Source of the DNA: Hydractinia symbiolongicarpus
Lineage: Eukaryota; Cnidaria; Hydrozoa; Anthoathecata; Hydractiniidae
Direction of reading: 5' to 3'
Length of the DNA: 64,000 nt
Assembly: GCF_029227915.1 (NCBI RefSeq)
Contig: NC_079887.1
Location: 2,976,001 to 3,040,000, forward strand
Under the pieces are notes generated by a model that made no database searches, had not been told where the DNA came from, and worked only from the letters and a program-made list of their open reading frames with translations. The position numbers and the translations under genes were made by a program. This document shows positions 11,966-23,654 of this stretch, in pieces (positions within the stretch are counted from its first letter, which is position 1; each line of letters opens with the position of its first letter).

Positions 11966-14700
11966 AGTTTAATCGCCGGCAAACGAAAACCAGCGATTTC
12001 CCGTAAATCCCGGCTTGGCCCGTATAGTCAAAAGTATACAAAGAAAGTACCCAGGGAGTAAACTCATTTCCCAAACGATTTTTTAAATTATTATTTCACC
12101 ACTAAAACGCATGAGACTTGTAGTTTTCAGAAATGTTTTCATTTTTGATGAGACGCTTAATGAAAGTGGTTTAATCGCCGGCAAACGAAAACCTGCGATT
12201 TCCCGTAAATCCCGGGCTTGGCCCGTATAGACGAATGTATACAAAGAAAGTACCCTGTGAGTAAACTCATTTCCAAAACGATTTTTTAAATTATCTTTTC
12301 ACCACTAAAACGCCTGAGACTTGTAGTTTTCAAAAATGTTTTCATTTTTGATGAGACGCTAAATAAAAGAAGTTTAATCGCCGGCAAACGAAAACCCGCG
12401 ATTTCCCGTAAATCCCGGCTTGGCCCGTATAGTCAAAAGTATACAAAGAAAGTACCCAGGCAGTAAACTCATTTCCCGAACGATTTTTTAAATTACTTTT
12501 TCACCACTAAAACGCATGAGACTTGTAGTTTTTAAAAATGTTTTTATTTTTGATGAGACGCTGAATAAAAGAAGTTTAATTGCCGGCCTACGAAAACCTG
12601 CGATTTCCCGTAAATCTTGGACTCGGCCCATATAGTCAAAAGTATACAAAGAAAGTACCCAGGGAGTAAACTCATTTCCCAAACGATTTTTTAAATTATT
12701 ATTTCACCACTAAAACGCATGAGACTTGTAGTTTTCAAGAATGTTTTCATTTTTGATGAGACGCTGAATAAAAGCAGTTTAATCGCTGGCAAACGAAAAC
12801 CTGCGATTTCCCGTAAATCCCGGACTCGACCCGTATAGTCAAAAGTATACAAAGAAAGTACCCAGGGAGTAAACTCATTTTCCGAACGATTTTTTAAATT
12901 ATTTTTTCACCACTAAAACGCATGAGACTTGTAGTTTTCAAAAATGTTTTCATTTTTGATGAGACGCTTCATGAAAGAGGTTTAATCGCGGGAAAACGAA
13001 AACCCGCGATTTCCCGTAAATCTCGGGCTTGGCCCGTATAGTCGAATGTATACAAAGAAAGTACTTTGTGAGTAAACTCATTTCCAGAACGATTTTTTAA
13101 ATTATTTTTTCACCACTAAAACGCATAAGACATGTAGTTTTTAAAAATGTTTTCATTTTTGATGAGACGCTGAATAAAAGAAGATTAATCGCCGGCAAAC
13201 GAAAACCCGCGATTTCCCGTAAATCTTGGACTCGGCCCGTATAGTCAAAAGTATACAAAGAAAGTAACCAGGGAGTAAACACATTTCCCGAACGATTTTT
13301 TAAATTACTTTTTCACCACTAAAACGCATGAGACTTGTAGTTTTTAAAAATGTTTTCATTTTTGATGAGACGCTGAATAAAAGAAGTTTAATCGCCGGCA
13401 AACGAAAACCTGCGATTTCCCGTAAATCCTGGACTCGGCCCGTATAGTCAAAAGTATACAAAAAAAGTACCCAGGGAGTAAACTCATTTCCAAAACGATT
13501 TTTTAAATTATCTTTTCACCACTAAAACGCCTGAGACTTGTAGTTTTCAAAAATGTTTTCATTTTTGATGAGACGCTAAATAAAAGAAGTTTAATCGCCG
13601 GCAAACGAAAACCCGCGATTTCCCGTAAATCCCGGCTTGGCCCGTATAGTCAAAAGTATACAAAGAAAGTACCCAGGGAGTAAACTCATTTCCCGAACGA
13701 TTTTTTAAATTACTTTTTCACCACTAAAACGCATGAGACTTGTAGTTTTTAAAAATGTTTTTATTTTTGATGAGACGCTGAATAAAAGAAGTTTAATTGC
13801 CGGCATACGAAAACCTGCGATTTCCCGTAAATCTTGGACTCGGCCCATATAGTCAAAAGTATACAAAGAAAGTACCCAGGGAGTAAACTCATTTCCCAAA
13901 CGATTTTTTAAATTATTATTTCACCACTAAAACGCATGAGACTTGTAGTTTTCAGAAATGTTTTCATTTTTGATGAGACGCTTAATGAAAGTGGTTTAAT
14001 CGCCGGCAAACGAAAACCTGCGATTTCCCGTAAATCCCGGGCTTGGCCCGTATAGACGAATGTATACAAAGAAAGTACCCTGTGAGTAAACTCATTTCCA
14101 AAACGATTTTTTAAATTATCTTTTCACCACTAAAACGCCTGAGACTTGTAGTTTTCAAAAATGTTTTCATTTTTGATGAGACGCTAAATAAAAGAAGTTT
14201 AATCGCCGGAAAACGAAAACCCGCGATTTCCCGTAAATCCCGGCTTGGCCCGTATAGTCAAAAGTATACAAAGAAAGTACCCAGGGAGTAAACTCATTTC
14301 CCGAACGATTTTTTAAATTACTTTTTCACCACTAAAACGCATGAGACTTGTAGTTTTTAAAAATGTTTTTATTTTTGATGAGACGCTGAATAAAAGAAGT
14401 TTAATTGCCGGCATACGAAAACCTGCGATTTCCCGTAAATCTTGGACTCGGCCCATATAGTCAAAAGTATACAAAGAAAGTACCCAGGGAGTAAACTCAT
14501 TTCCCAAACGATTTTTTAAATTATTATTTCACCACTAAAACGCATGAGACTTGTAGTTTTCAAGAATGTTTTCATTTTTGATGAGACGCTGAATAAAAGC
14601 AGTTTAATCGCTGGCAAACGAAAACCTGCGATTTTCCGTAAATCCCGGACTCGACCCGTATAGTCAAAAGTATACAAAGAAAGTACCCAGGGAGTAAACT
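11965..14700 (+). repeat. Trimer domain, 609-bp period, plus interspersed monomers
   Basis: A three-monomer set consists of 'gcttaatgaaagtgg' with 'tagacgaatg', then 'aaaacgcctgag' with 'gctaaataaaag', then 'tgtttttatttttg' with 'gccggcatacg' or 'gccggcctacg'. It occurs at about 12,092-12,700 and 13,917-14,525, with a partial copy at 13,487-13,915. The 'ttccaaaacgattttttaaa' junction is at about 12,275, 13,487 and 14,096, the last two 609 bp apart. Confidence 0.75.
12984..13011. other. 9-bp perfect dyad in the CpG-rich centre
   Basis: 'aatcgcggg' and 'cccgcgatt' flank a 10-base spacer. The usual monomer has 'atcgccgg...cccgcgat', the same dyad with one mismatch in eight. The perfect form is also at about 17,447-17,474, and nearly so at about 15,013-15,040. 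The 'cgcgggcaaacg...cccgcgat' form (8 bp perfect) occurs in the last domain near 59,050, 60,880, 61,890, 63,510 and 63,920. Confidence 0.55.
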
Positions 14701-15860
14701 CATTTTCCGAACGATTTTTTAAATTATTTTTTCACCACTAAAACGCATGAGACTTGTAGTTTTCAAAAATGTTTTCATTTTTGATGAGACGCTTAATGAA
14801 AGATGTTTAATCGCCGGCAAACGAAATCCCGCGTTTTCCCGTAAATCCGGGGCTTGGCCCGTATAGTCGAATGTATACAAAGAAAGTACCCAGGGAGTAA
14901 ACTCATTTCCCGAACGATTTTTTAAATTTTTTTTTCACCACTAAAACGCATGAGACTTGTAGTTTTCAAAAATGTTTTCATTTTTGATGAGACGCTTCAT
15001 GAAAGAGGTTTAATCGCGGGAAAACAAAAACCCGCGATTTCCTGTAAATCTCGGGCTTGGCCCGTATAGTCGAATGTATACAAAGAAAGTACCTTGTGAG
15101 TAAACTCATTTCCAGAACGATTTTTTAAATTATTTTTTCACCACTAAAACGCATAAGACATGTAGTTTTTAAAAATGTTTTCATTTTTGATGAGAAGCTG
15201 AATAAAAGAAGTTTAATCGCCGGCAAACGAAAACCCGCGATTTCCCGTAAATCTTGGACTCGGCCCGTATAGTCAAAAGTATACAAAGAAAGTAACCAGG
15301 GAGTAAACTCATTTCCCGAACGATTTTTTAAATTACTTTTTCACCACTAAAACGCATGAGACTTGTAGTTTTTAAAAATGTTTTCATTTTTGATGAGACG
15401 CTGAATAAAAGAAGTTTAATCGCCGGCAAACGAAAACCTGCGATTTCCCGTAAATCCTGGACTCGGCCCGTATAGTCAAAAGTATACAAAAAAAGTACCC
15501 AGGGAGTAAACTCATTTCCCAAACGATTTTTTAAATTATTTTTTCACCACTAAAACGCATAAGACTTGTAGTTTTTAAAAATGTTTTCATTTTTGATGAG
15601 ACGCTGAATAAAAGAAGTTTAATCGCTGGCAAACGAAAACCCGCGATTTCCGGTAAATCCCGGGCTTGGCCCGTATATTCAAAAGTATACAAAGAAAGTA
15701 CCCAGGGAGTAAACTCATTTCCCGAACGATTTTTTAAATTACTTTTTCACCACTAAAACGCATGAGACTTGTAGTTTTTAAAAATGTTTTCATTTTTGAT
15801 GAGACGCTGAATAAAAGAAGTTTAATCGCCGGCAAACGAAAACCTGCGATTTCCCGTAAA
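14690..15860 (+). repeat. 1.17-kb segment, copy 1 of a pair 2.43 kb apart
   Basis: The order is a 'gcttaatgaaagatgttt' monomer, a 'gcttcatgaaagagg' monomer with 'cgcgggaaaac', a 'cataagacatgtag' monomer, and a 'cgctggcaaacg' monomer. The same order recurs at about 17,125-18,290. The 'acgcataagacatg' mark is at 13,121, 15,149 and 17,583, which are spacings of about 10 and 12 monomers. Confidence 0.75.
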
Positions 15861-17125
15861 TCCCGGACTCGGTCCGTATAGTCAAAAGTATACAAAGAGA
15901 GTACCCAGGGTGTAAACTCATTTCCCGAACGATTTTTTAAATTATTTTTTCACCACAAAAACGCATGAGACTTGTAGTTTTCAAAAATGTTTTCATTTTT
16001 GATGAGACGCTGAATAAAAGAAGTTTAATCGCCTGCAAACGAAAACCTGCGATTTCCCGTAAATCCCGGACTCGGCCCGTATAGTCAAAAGTATACAAAG
16101 AAAGTACCCAGGGAGTAAACTCATTTTCCGAACGATTTTTTAAATTATTTTTTCACCACTAAAACGCATGAGACTTGTAGTTTTCAAAAATGTTTTCATT
16201 TTTGATGAGATGCTGAATAAAAGAAGTTTAATCGCCGGCAAACGAAAACCTGCGATTTCCCGTAAATCCCGTACTCGGCCCGTATAGTTAAAAGTATACA
16301 AAGAAAGTACCCAGGGAGTAAACTCATTTCCCAAACGATTTTTTAAATTATTATTTCACCACTAAAGCCCATGAGACTTGTAGTTTTTAAAAATGTTTTC
16401 ATTTTTGATGAGACGCTGAATAAAAGAAGTTTAATCGCCGGCAAACGAAAACCCGCAATTTCCCGTAAATCCCGGTCTCGGCCCGTATAGTCAAAAGTGT
16501 ACAAGGAAAGTACCCAGTGAGTAAACTCATTTCCCAAACAAATTTTTAAATTATTATTTCACCAATAAAGCCCATGAGACTTGTAGTTTTTAAAAATGTT
16601 TTCATTTTTGATGAGACGCTGAATAAAAGAAGTTTAATCGCCGGCAAACAAAAACCCGCGATTTCCCGTAAATCCCGGACTCGGCCCGTATAGTCAAAAG
16701 TATACAAAGAAAGTACCCAGTGAGTAAACTCATTTCCTGAACGATTTTTTAAATTATCTTTTCACCACTAAAACGCCTGAGACTTGTAGTTTTCAGAAAT
16801 GTTTTCATTTTTGATGAGACGCTTAATGAAAGTGGTTTAATCGCCGGCAAACGAAAACCCGCGATTTCCCGTAAATCCCGGCTTGGCCCGTATAGTCAAA
16901 AGTATACAAAGAAAGTACCAAGGGAGTAAACTCATTTCCCGAACGATTTTTTAAATTACTTTTTCACCACTAAAACGCATGAGACTTGTAGTTTTTAAAA
17001 ATGTTTTCATTTTTGATGAGACGCTAAATAAAAGAAGTTTAATCGCCGGCATACGAAAACCTGCGATTTCCCGTAAATCTCGGACTCGGCCCATATAGTC
17101 AAAAGTATACAAAGAAAGTACCCAG
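15860..17125 (+). repeat. Monomers matching the 8-12 kb domains
   Basis: From about 15,860 the order 'gagagtacccagggtg', 'caccacaaaaacg', 'gcctgcaaacg', 'tcccgtactcgg', 'cggtctcgg' repeats the run seen at about 10,110-10,845. After about 16,560 come 'ccaataaagccc', 'aaacgcctgag' and 'gctaaataaaag' monomers like those at 9.2-9.8 kb. It looks like a displaced piece of the decamer. Confidence 0.65.
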
Positions 17126-18290
17126 GGAGTAAACTCATTTTCCGAACGATTTTTTGAATTATTTTTTCACCACTAAAACGCATGAGACTTGTAGTTTTCA
17201 AAAATGTTTTCATTTTTCATGAGACGCTTAATGAAAGATGTTTAATCGCCGGCAAACGAAATCCCGCGTTTCCCCGTAAATCCGGGGCTTGGCCCGTATA
17301 GTCGAATGTATACAAAGAAAGTACCCAGGGAGTAAACTCATTTCCCGAACGATTTTTTAAATTTTTTTTCACCACTAAAACGCATGAGACTTGTAGTTTT
17401 CAAAAATGTTTTCATTTTTGATGAGACGCTTCATGAAAGAGGTTTAATCGCGGGAAAACGAAAACCCGCGATTTCCCGTAAATCTCGGGCTTGGCCCGTA
17501 TAGTCGAATGTATACAAAGAAAGTAACTTGTGAGTAAACTCATTTCCAGAACGATTTTTTAAATTATTTTTTCACCACTAAAACGCATAAGACATGTAGT
17601 TTTTAAAAATGTTTTCATTTTTGATGAGACGCTGAATAAAAGAAGTTTAATCGCCGGCAAACGAAAACCCGCGATTTCCTGTAAATCTTGGACTCGGCCC
17701 GTATAGTCAAAAGTATACAAAGAAAGTACCCAGGGAGTAAACTCATTTCCCGAACGATTTTTTAAATTACTTTTTCACCACTAAAACGCATGAGACTTGT
17801 AGTTTTTAAAAATGTTTTCATTTTTGATGAGACGCTGAATAAAAGAAGTTTAATCGCCGGCAAACGAAAACCTGCGATTTCCCGTAAATCCTGGACTCGG
17901 CCCGTATAGTCAAAAGTATACAAAAAAAGTACCCAGGGAGTAAACTCATTTCCCAAACGATTTTTTAAATTATTTTTTCACCACTAAAACGCATAAGACT
18001 TGTAGTTTTTAAAAATGTTTTCATTTTTGATGAGACGCTGAATAAAAGAAGTTTAATCGCTGGCAAACGAAAACCCGCGATTTCTGGTAAATCCCGGGCT
18101 TGGCCCGTATAGTCAAAAGTATACAAAGAAAGTAACCAGGGAGTAAACTCATTTCCCGAACGATTTTTTAAATTACTTTTTCACCACTAAAACGCATGAG
18201 ACTTGTAGTTTTTAAAAATGTTTTCATTTTTGATGAGACGCTGAATAAAAGAAGTTTAATCGCCGGCAAACGAAAACCTGCGATTTCCCG
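17125..18290 (+). repeat. 1.17-kb segment, copy 2
   Basis: Second copy of the segment at 14,690-15,860. Differences are point changes such as 'gtttccccg' for 'gttttcccg' (about 17,269) and 'tttctggtaaatc' for 'tttccggtaaatc' (about 18,082). Past about 18,290 it diverges ('ctggactccgcccg'). Confidence 0.72.
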
Positions 18291-20204
18291 TAAATCCTGG
18301 ACTCCGCCCGTATAGTCAAAAGTATACAAAGAAAGTACCCAGTGAGTAAACTCATTTCCCAATCGATTTTTTAAATTATCATTTCACCACTAAAGCCCAT
18401 GAGACTTGTAGTTTTTAAAAATGTTTTCATTTTTGATGAGACGCTGAATAAAAGAAGTTTAATCGCCGGCAAACGAAAACCCGCGATTTCCCGTAAATCC
18501 CGGACTCGGCCTGTATAGTTAAAAGTATACAAGGAAAGTACCCAGTGAGTAAACTCATTTCCCAAACGAATTTTTAAATTATTTTTTCACCACTAAAACG
18601 TATGAGACTGGTAGTTTTCAAAAATGTTTTCATTTTTGATGAGACGCTGAATAAAAGAAGTTTAATCGCCGGCAAACGAAAACCTGCGATTTCCCGTAAA
18701 TCCCGGACTCGGCCCGTATAGTCAAAAGTATACAAAGAAAGTACCCAGGGTGTAAACTCAATTCCCGAACGATTTTTAAATTATTTTTTCACCACTAAAA
18801 CGCATGAGACTTGTAGTTTTCAAAAATGTTTTCATTTTTGATGAGACGCAGAATAAAAGAAGTTTAATCGCCGGCAAACGAAAACCTGCGATTTCCCGTA
18901 AATCCCGTACTCGGCCCGTATAGTCAAAAGTATACAAAGAAAGTACCCAGGGAGTAAACTCATTTCCCAAACGATTTTTTAAATTATTATTTCACCACTA
19001 AAGCCCATGAGACTTGTAGTTTTTAAAAATGTTTTCATTTTTGATGAGACGCTGAATAAAAGAAGTTTAATCGCCGGCAAATGAAAACCCGCAATTTCCT
19101 GTAAATCCCGGTCTCGGCCCGTATAGTCAAAAGTATACAAGGAAAGTACCCAGTGAGTAAACTCATTTCCCAAACGAATTTTTAAATTATTTTTTCACCA
19201 CTAAAACGCATGAGACTTGTAGTTTTCAAAAATGTTTTCATTTTTGATGAGATGCTGAATAAAAGAAGTTTAATCGCCGGCAAACGAAAACCTGCGATTT
19301 CCCGTAAATCCCGGACTCGGCCCGTATAGTCAAAAGTATACAAAGAAAGTACCCAGGGAGTAAACTCATTTCCCGAACGATTTTTTAAATTATTATTTCA
19401 CCACTAAAGCCCATGAGACTTGAAGTATTTAAAAATATTTTCATTTTTGATGAGACGCTGAATAAAAGAAGTTTAATCGCCGGCAAACGAAAACCCGCGA
19501 CGTCCCGTAAATCCCGTACTCTGCCCGTATAGTCAAAAGTATACAAAGAAAGTACCCAGGGAGTAAACTCATTTCCCAAACGATTTCTTAATTTATTATT
19601 TCACCACTAAAACGCATGAGACTTGTAGTTTTTAAAAATGATTTCATTTTTGATGAGACGCCGAATAAAAGAAGTTTAATCGCCGGCAAACGAAAACCTG
19701 CGATTTCCCGTAAATCCCGGACTCGGCCCGTATAGTCAAAAGTATACAAAGAAAGTACCCAGGGTGTAAACTCAATTCCCTAACGATTTTTAAATTATTT
19801 TTTCACCACTAAAACGCATGAGACTTGTAGTTTTTAAAAATGATTTCATTTTTGATGAGACGCCGAATAAAAGAAGTTTAATCGCCGGCAAACGAAAACC
19901 TGCGATTTCCCGTAAATCCCGGACTCGGCCCGTATAGTCAAAAGTATACAAAGAAAGTACCCAGGGAGTAAACTCATTTCCCGAACGATTTTTTAAATTA
20001 TTATTTCACCACTAAAGCCCATGAGACTTGTAGTATTTAAAAATATTTTCATTTTTGATGAGACGCCGAATAAAAGAAGTTTAATCGCCGGTAAACGAAA
20101 ACCCGCGACTTCCCGTAAATCCCGGACTCGGCCCGTATAGTCAAAAGTATACAAAGAAAGTACCCAGGGAGTAAACTCATTTCCCGAACGATTTTTTAAA
20201 TTAT
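18290..20204 (+). repeat. Mixed monomers; first 'tatttaaaaatatt' subtype
   Basis: The first third is collinear with 640-1,260. At about 19,385-19,580 the 'agtatttaaaaatattttc' monomer appears for the first time and then persists to the end of the window. Adjacent monomers at about 19,635 and 19,838 share 'aaaatgatttc' and 'gacgccgaat', a one-monomer tandem duplication. Confidence 0.7.
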
Positions 20205-23200
20205 TTTTTCACCACTAAAACGCATGAGACTTGTAGTTTTCAAAAATGTTTTCATTTTTGATGAGACGCTGAATAAAAGAAGTTTAATCGCCGGCAAACG
20301 AAAACCTGCGATTTCCCGTAAATCCCGGACTCGACACGTATACTCAAAAGTATACAAAGAAAGTACCCGGGGTGTAAACTCATTTCCCGAACAATTTTTT
20401 AAATTATTATTTCACCACTAAAGCCCATGAGACTTGTAGTTTTTAAAAATGTTTTCATTTTTGATGAGACGCTGAATAAAAGAAGTTTAATCGCCGGCAA
20501 ACGAAAACCCGCGACTTCCCGTAAATCCCGGACTCGGCCCGTATAGTCAAAAGTATACAAAGAAAGTACCCAGGGAGTAAACTCATTTCCCGAACGATTT
20601 TTTAAATTATTATTTCACCACTAAAGCCCATGAGACTTGTAGTATTTAAAAATATTTTCATTTTTGATGAGACGCTGAATAAAAGAAGTTTAATCGCCGG
20701 CAAACGAAAACCCGCGACTTCCCGTAAATCCCGGACTCGGCCCGTATAGTCAAAAGTATACAAAGAAAGTACCCAGGGAGTAAACTCATTTCCCGAACGA
20801 TTTTTTAAATTATTTTTTCACCACTAAAACGCATGAGACTTGTAGTTTTCAAAAATGTTTTCATTTTTGATGAGACGCTGAATAAAAGAAGTTTAATCGC
20901 CGGCAAACGAAAACCTGCGATTTCCCGTAAATCCCGGATTCGGCCCGTATAGTCAAAAGTACACAAAGAGAGTACCCAGGGTGTAAACTCATTTCCCGAA
21001 CGATTTTTAAATTATTTTTTCACCACTAAAACGCATGAGACTTGTAGTTTTCAAAAATGTTTTCATTTTTGATGAGACGCTGAATAAAAGAAGTTTAATC
21101 GCCGGCAAACGAAAACCTGCGATTTCCCGTAAATCCCGTACTCGGCCCGTATAGTCAAAAGTATACAAAGAAAGTACCCAGGGAGTAAACTCATTTCCCA
21201 AACGATTTTTTAAATTATTATTTCACCACTAAAGCCCATGAGACTTGTAGTTTTTAAAAATGTTTTCATTTTTGATGAGACGCTGAATAAAAGAAGTTTA
21301 ATCGCCGCCAAACGAAAACCCGCAATTTCCCGTAAATCCCGGTCTCGGCCCATATAGTCAAAAGTATACAAGGAAAGTACCCAGTGAGTAAACTCATTTC
21401 CCAAACGAATTTTTAAATTATTTTTTCACCACTAAAACGCATGAGACTTGTAGTTTTCAAAAATGTTTTCATTTTTGATGAGACGCTGAATAAAAGAAGT
21501 TTAATCGCCGGCAAACGAAAACCTGCGATTTCCCGTAAATCCCGGACTCGACACGTATAGTCAAAAGTATACAAAGAAAGTACCCGGGGTGTAAACTCAT
21601 TTCCCGAACAATTTTTTAAATTAATATTTCACCACTAAAGACCATGAGACTTGTAGTTTTTAAAAATGTTTTCATTTTTGATGAGACGCTGAATAAAAGA
21701 AGTTTAATCGCCGGCAAACGAAAACCCGCGATTTCCCGTAAATCCCGGACTCGGCCCGTATAGTCAAAAGTATACAAGAAAAGTACCCAGTGAGTAAACT
21801 CATTTCCCGAACGAATTTTTAAATTATTTTTTCACCACTAAAACGCATGAAACTTGTAGTTTTCAAAAATGTTTTTATTTTTGATGAGACGCTGAATAAA
21901 AGAAGTTTAATCGCCGGCAAACGAAAACCTGCGATTTCCCGTAAATCCCGGACTCGGCCCGTATAGTCAAAAGTATACAAAGAGAGTACCCTGTGAGTAA
22001 ACTCATTTCCAAAACGATTTTTTAAATTATCTTTTCACCACTAAAACGCTTCAGACTTGTAGATTTTAAAAATGTTTTCATTTTTGATGAGACGCTAAAT
22101 AAAAGAAGTTTAATCGCCGGCAAACGAAAACCCGCCATTTCCCGTAAACCCTGGACTCGGCCATCATAGTCAAAAGTATACAAAGAAAGTACCCAGGGTG
22201 TAAACTCATTTCCCGAACGATTTTTTAAATTATTATTTCACCACTAAAGCCCATGAGACTTGTAGTATTTAAAAATATTTTCATTTTTGATGAGACGCTG
22301 AATAAAAGAAGTTTAATCGCCGGCAAACGAAAACCCGCGATTTCCCGTAAATCCCGGACTCGGCCCGTATAGTCAAAAGTATACAAAAAAAGTACCCAGT
22401 GAGTAAACTCATTTCCCGAACGAATTTTTAAATTATTTTTTCACCACTAAAACGCATGAGACTTGTAGTTTTCAAAAATGTTTTCATTTTTGATGAGACG
22501 CTGAATAAAAGAAATTTAATCGCCGGCAAACGAAAACCTGCGATTTCCCGTAAATCCCGGACTCGGCCCGTATAGTCAAAACTATACAAAGAGAGTACCC
22601 AGGGTGTAAACTCATTTCCCGAACGATTTTTTAAATTATTTTTTCACCACTAAAACGCATGAGACTTGTAGTTTTCAAAAATGTTTTCATTTTTGATGAG
22701 ACGCTGAATAAAAGAAGTTTAATCGCCTGCAAACGAAAACCTGCAATTTCCCGTAAATCCCGGACTCGGACCGTATAGTCAAAAGCATACAAAGAAAGTA
22801 CCCAGGGAGTAAACTCATTTCCCAAACGATTTTTTAAATTATTATTTCACCACTAAAGCCCATGAGACTTGTAGTTTTTAAAAATGTTTTCATTTTTGAT
22901 GAGACGCTGAATAAAAGAAGTTTAATCGCCGGCAAACGAAAACCCGCGATTTCCCGTAAATCCCGAACTCGGCCCGTATAGTCAAAAGTATACAAGAAAA
23001 GTACCCAGTGAGTAAACTCATTTCCCGAACAAATTTTTAAATTATTTTTTCACCAGTAAAACGCATGAGACTTGTAGTTTTCAAAAATGTTTTCATTTTT
23101 GATGAGACGCTAAATAAAAGAAGTTTAATCGCCGGCAAACGAAAACCCGCCATTTCCCGTAAATCCCGGACTCGGCCATCATAGTCAAAAGTATACAAAG

Positions 23201-23654
23201 AAAGTACCCAGGGTGTAAACTCATTTCCCGAACAATTTTTTAAATTATTATTTCACCACTAAAGCCCATGAGACTTGTAGTATTTAAAAATATTTTCATT
23301 TTTGATGAGACGCTGAATAAAAGAAGTTTAATCGCCGGCAAACGAAAACCCAAGACTTCCCGTAAATCCCGGACTCGGCCCGAATAGTCAAAAGTATACA
23401 AAGAAAGTACCCAGGGAGTAAACTCATTTCCCGAACGATTTTTTAAATTATTTTTTCACCACTAAAACGCATGAGACTTGTAGTTTTTAAAAATGTTTTT
23501 ATTTTTGATGAGACGCTGAATAAAAGAAGTTTAATCGCCGGCAAACGAAAACCTGCGATTTCCCGTAAATCCCGGACTCGGCCCGTATAGTCAAAAGTAT
23601 ACAAAGAGAGTACCCAGGGTGTAAACTCATTTCCCGAACGATTTTTTAAATTAC
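20205..23654 (+). repeat. 17-mer segmental duplication copy 1, 3,450 bp
   Basis: Reading the two copies line by line at a 3,450-bp offset I found no mismatch. Rare shared marks include 'ctcgacacgtatactc' (20,331 and 23,781), 'atcgccgccaaac' (21,301 and 24,751), 'gcttcagacttgtagatttt' (22,049 and 25,499), 'ccatcatag' (22,161 and 25,611), 'caaaactatac' (22,577 and 26,027) and 'cccaagacttcc' (23,349 and 26,799). The left edge is set by 'ttatttttt' at 20,201 against 'ttacttttt' at 23,651. Confidence 0.93.
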
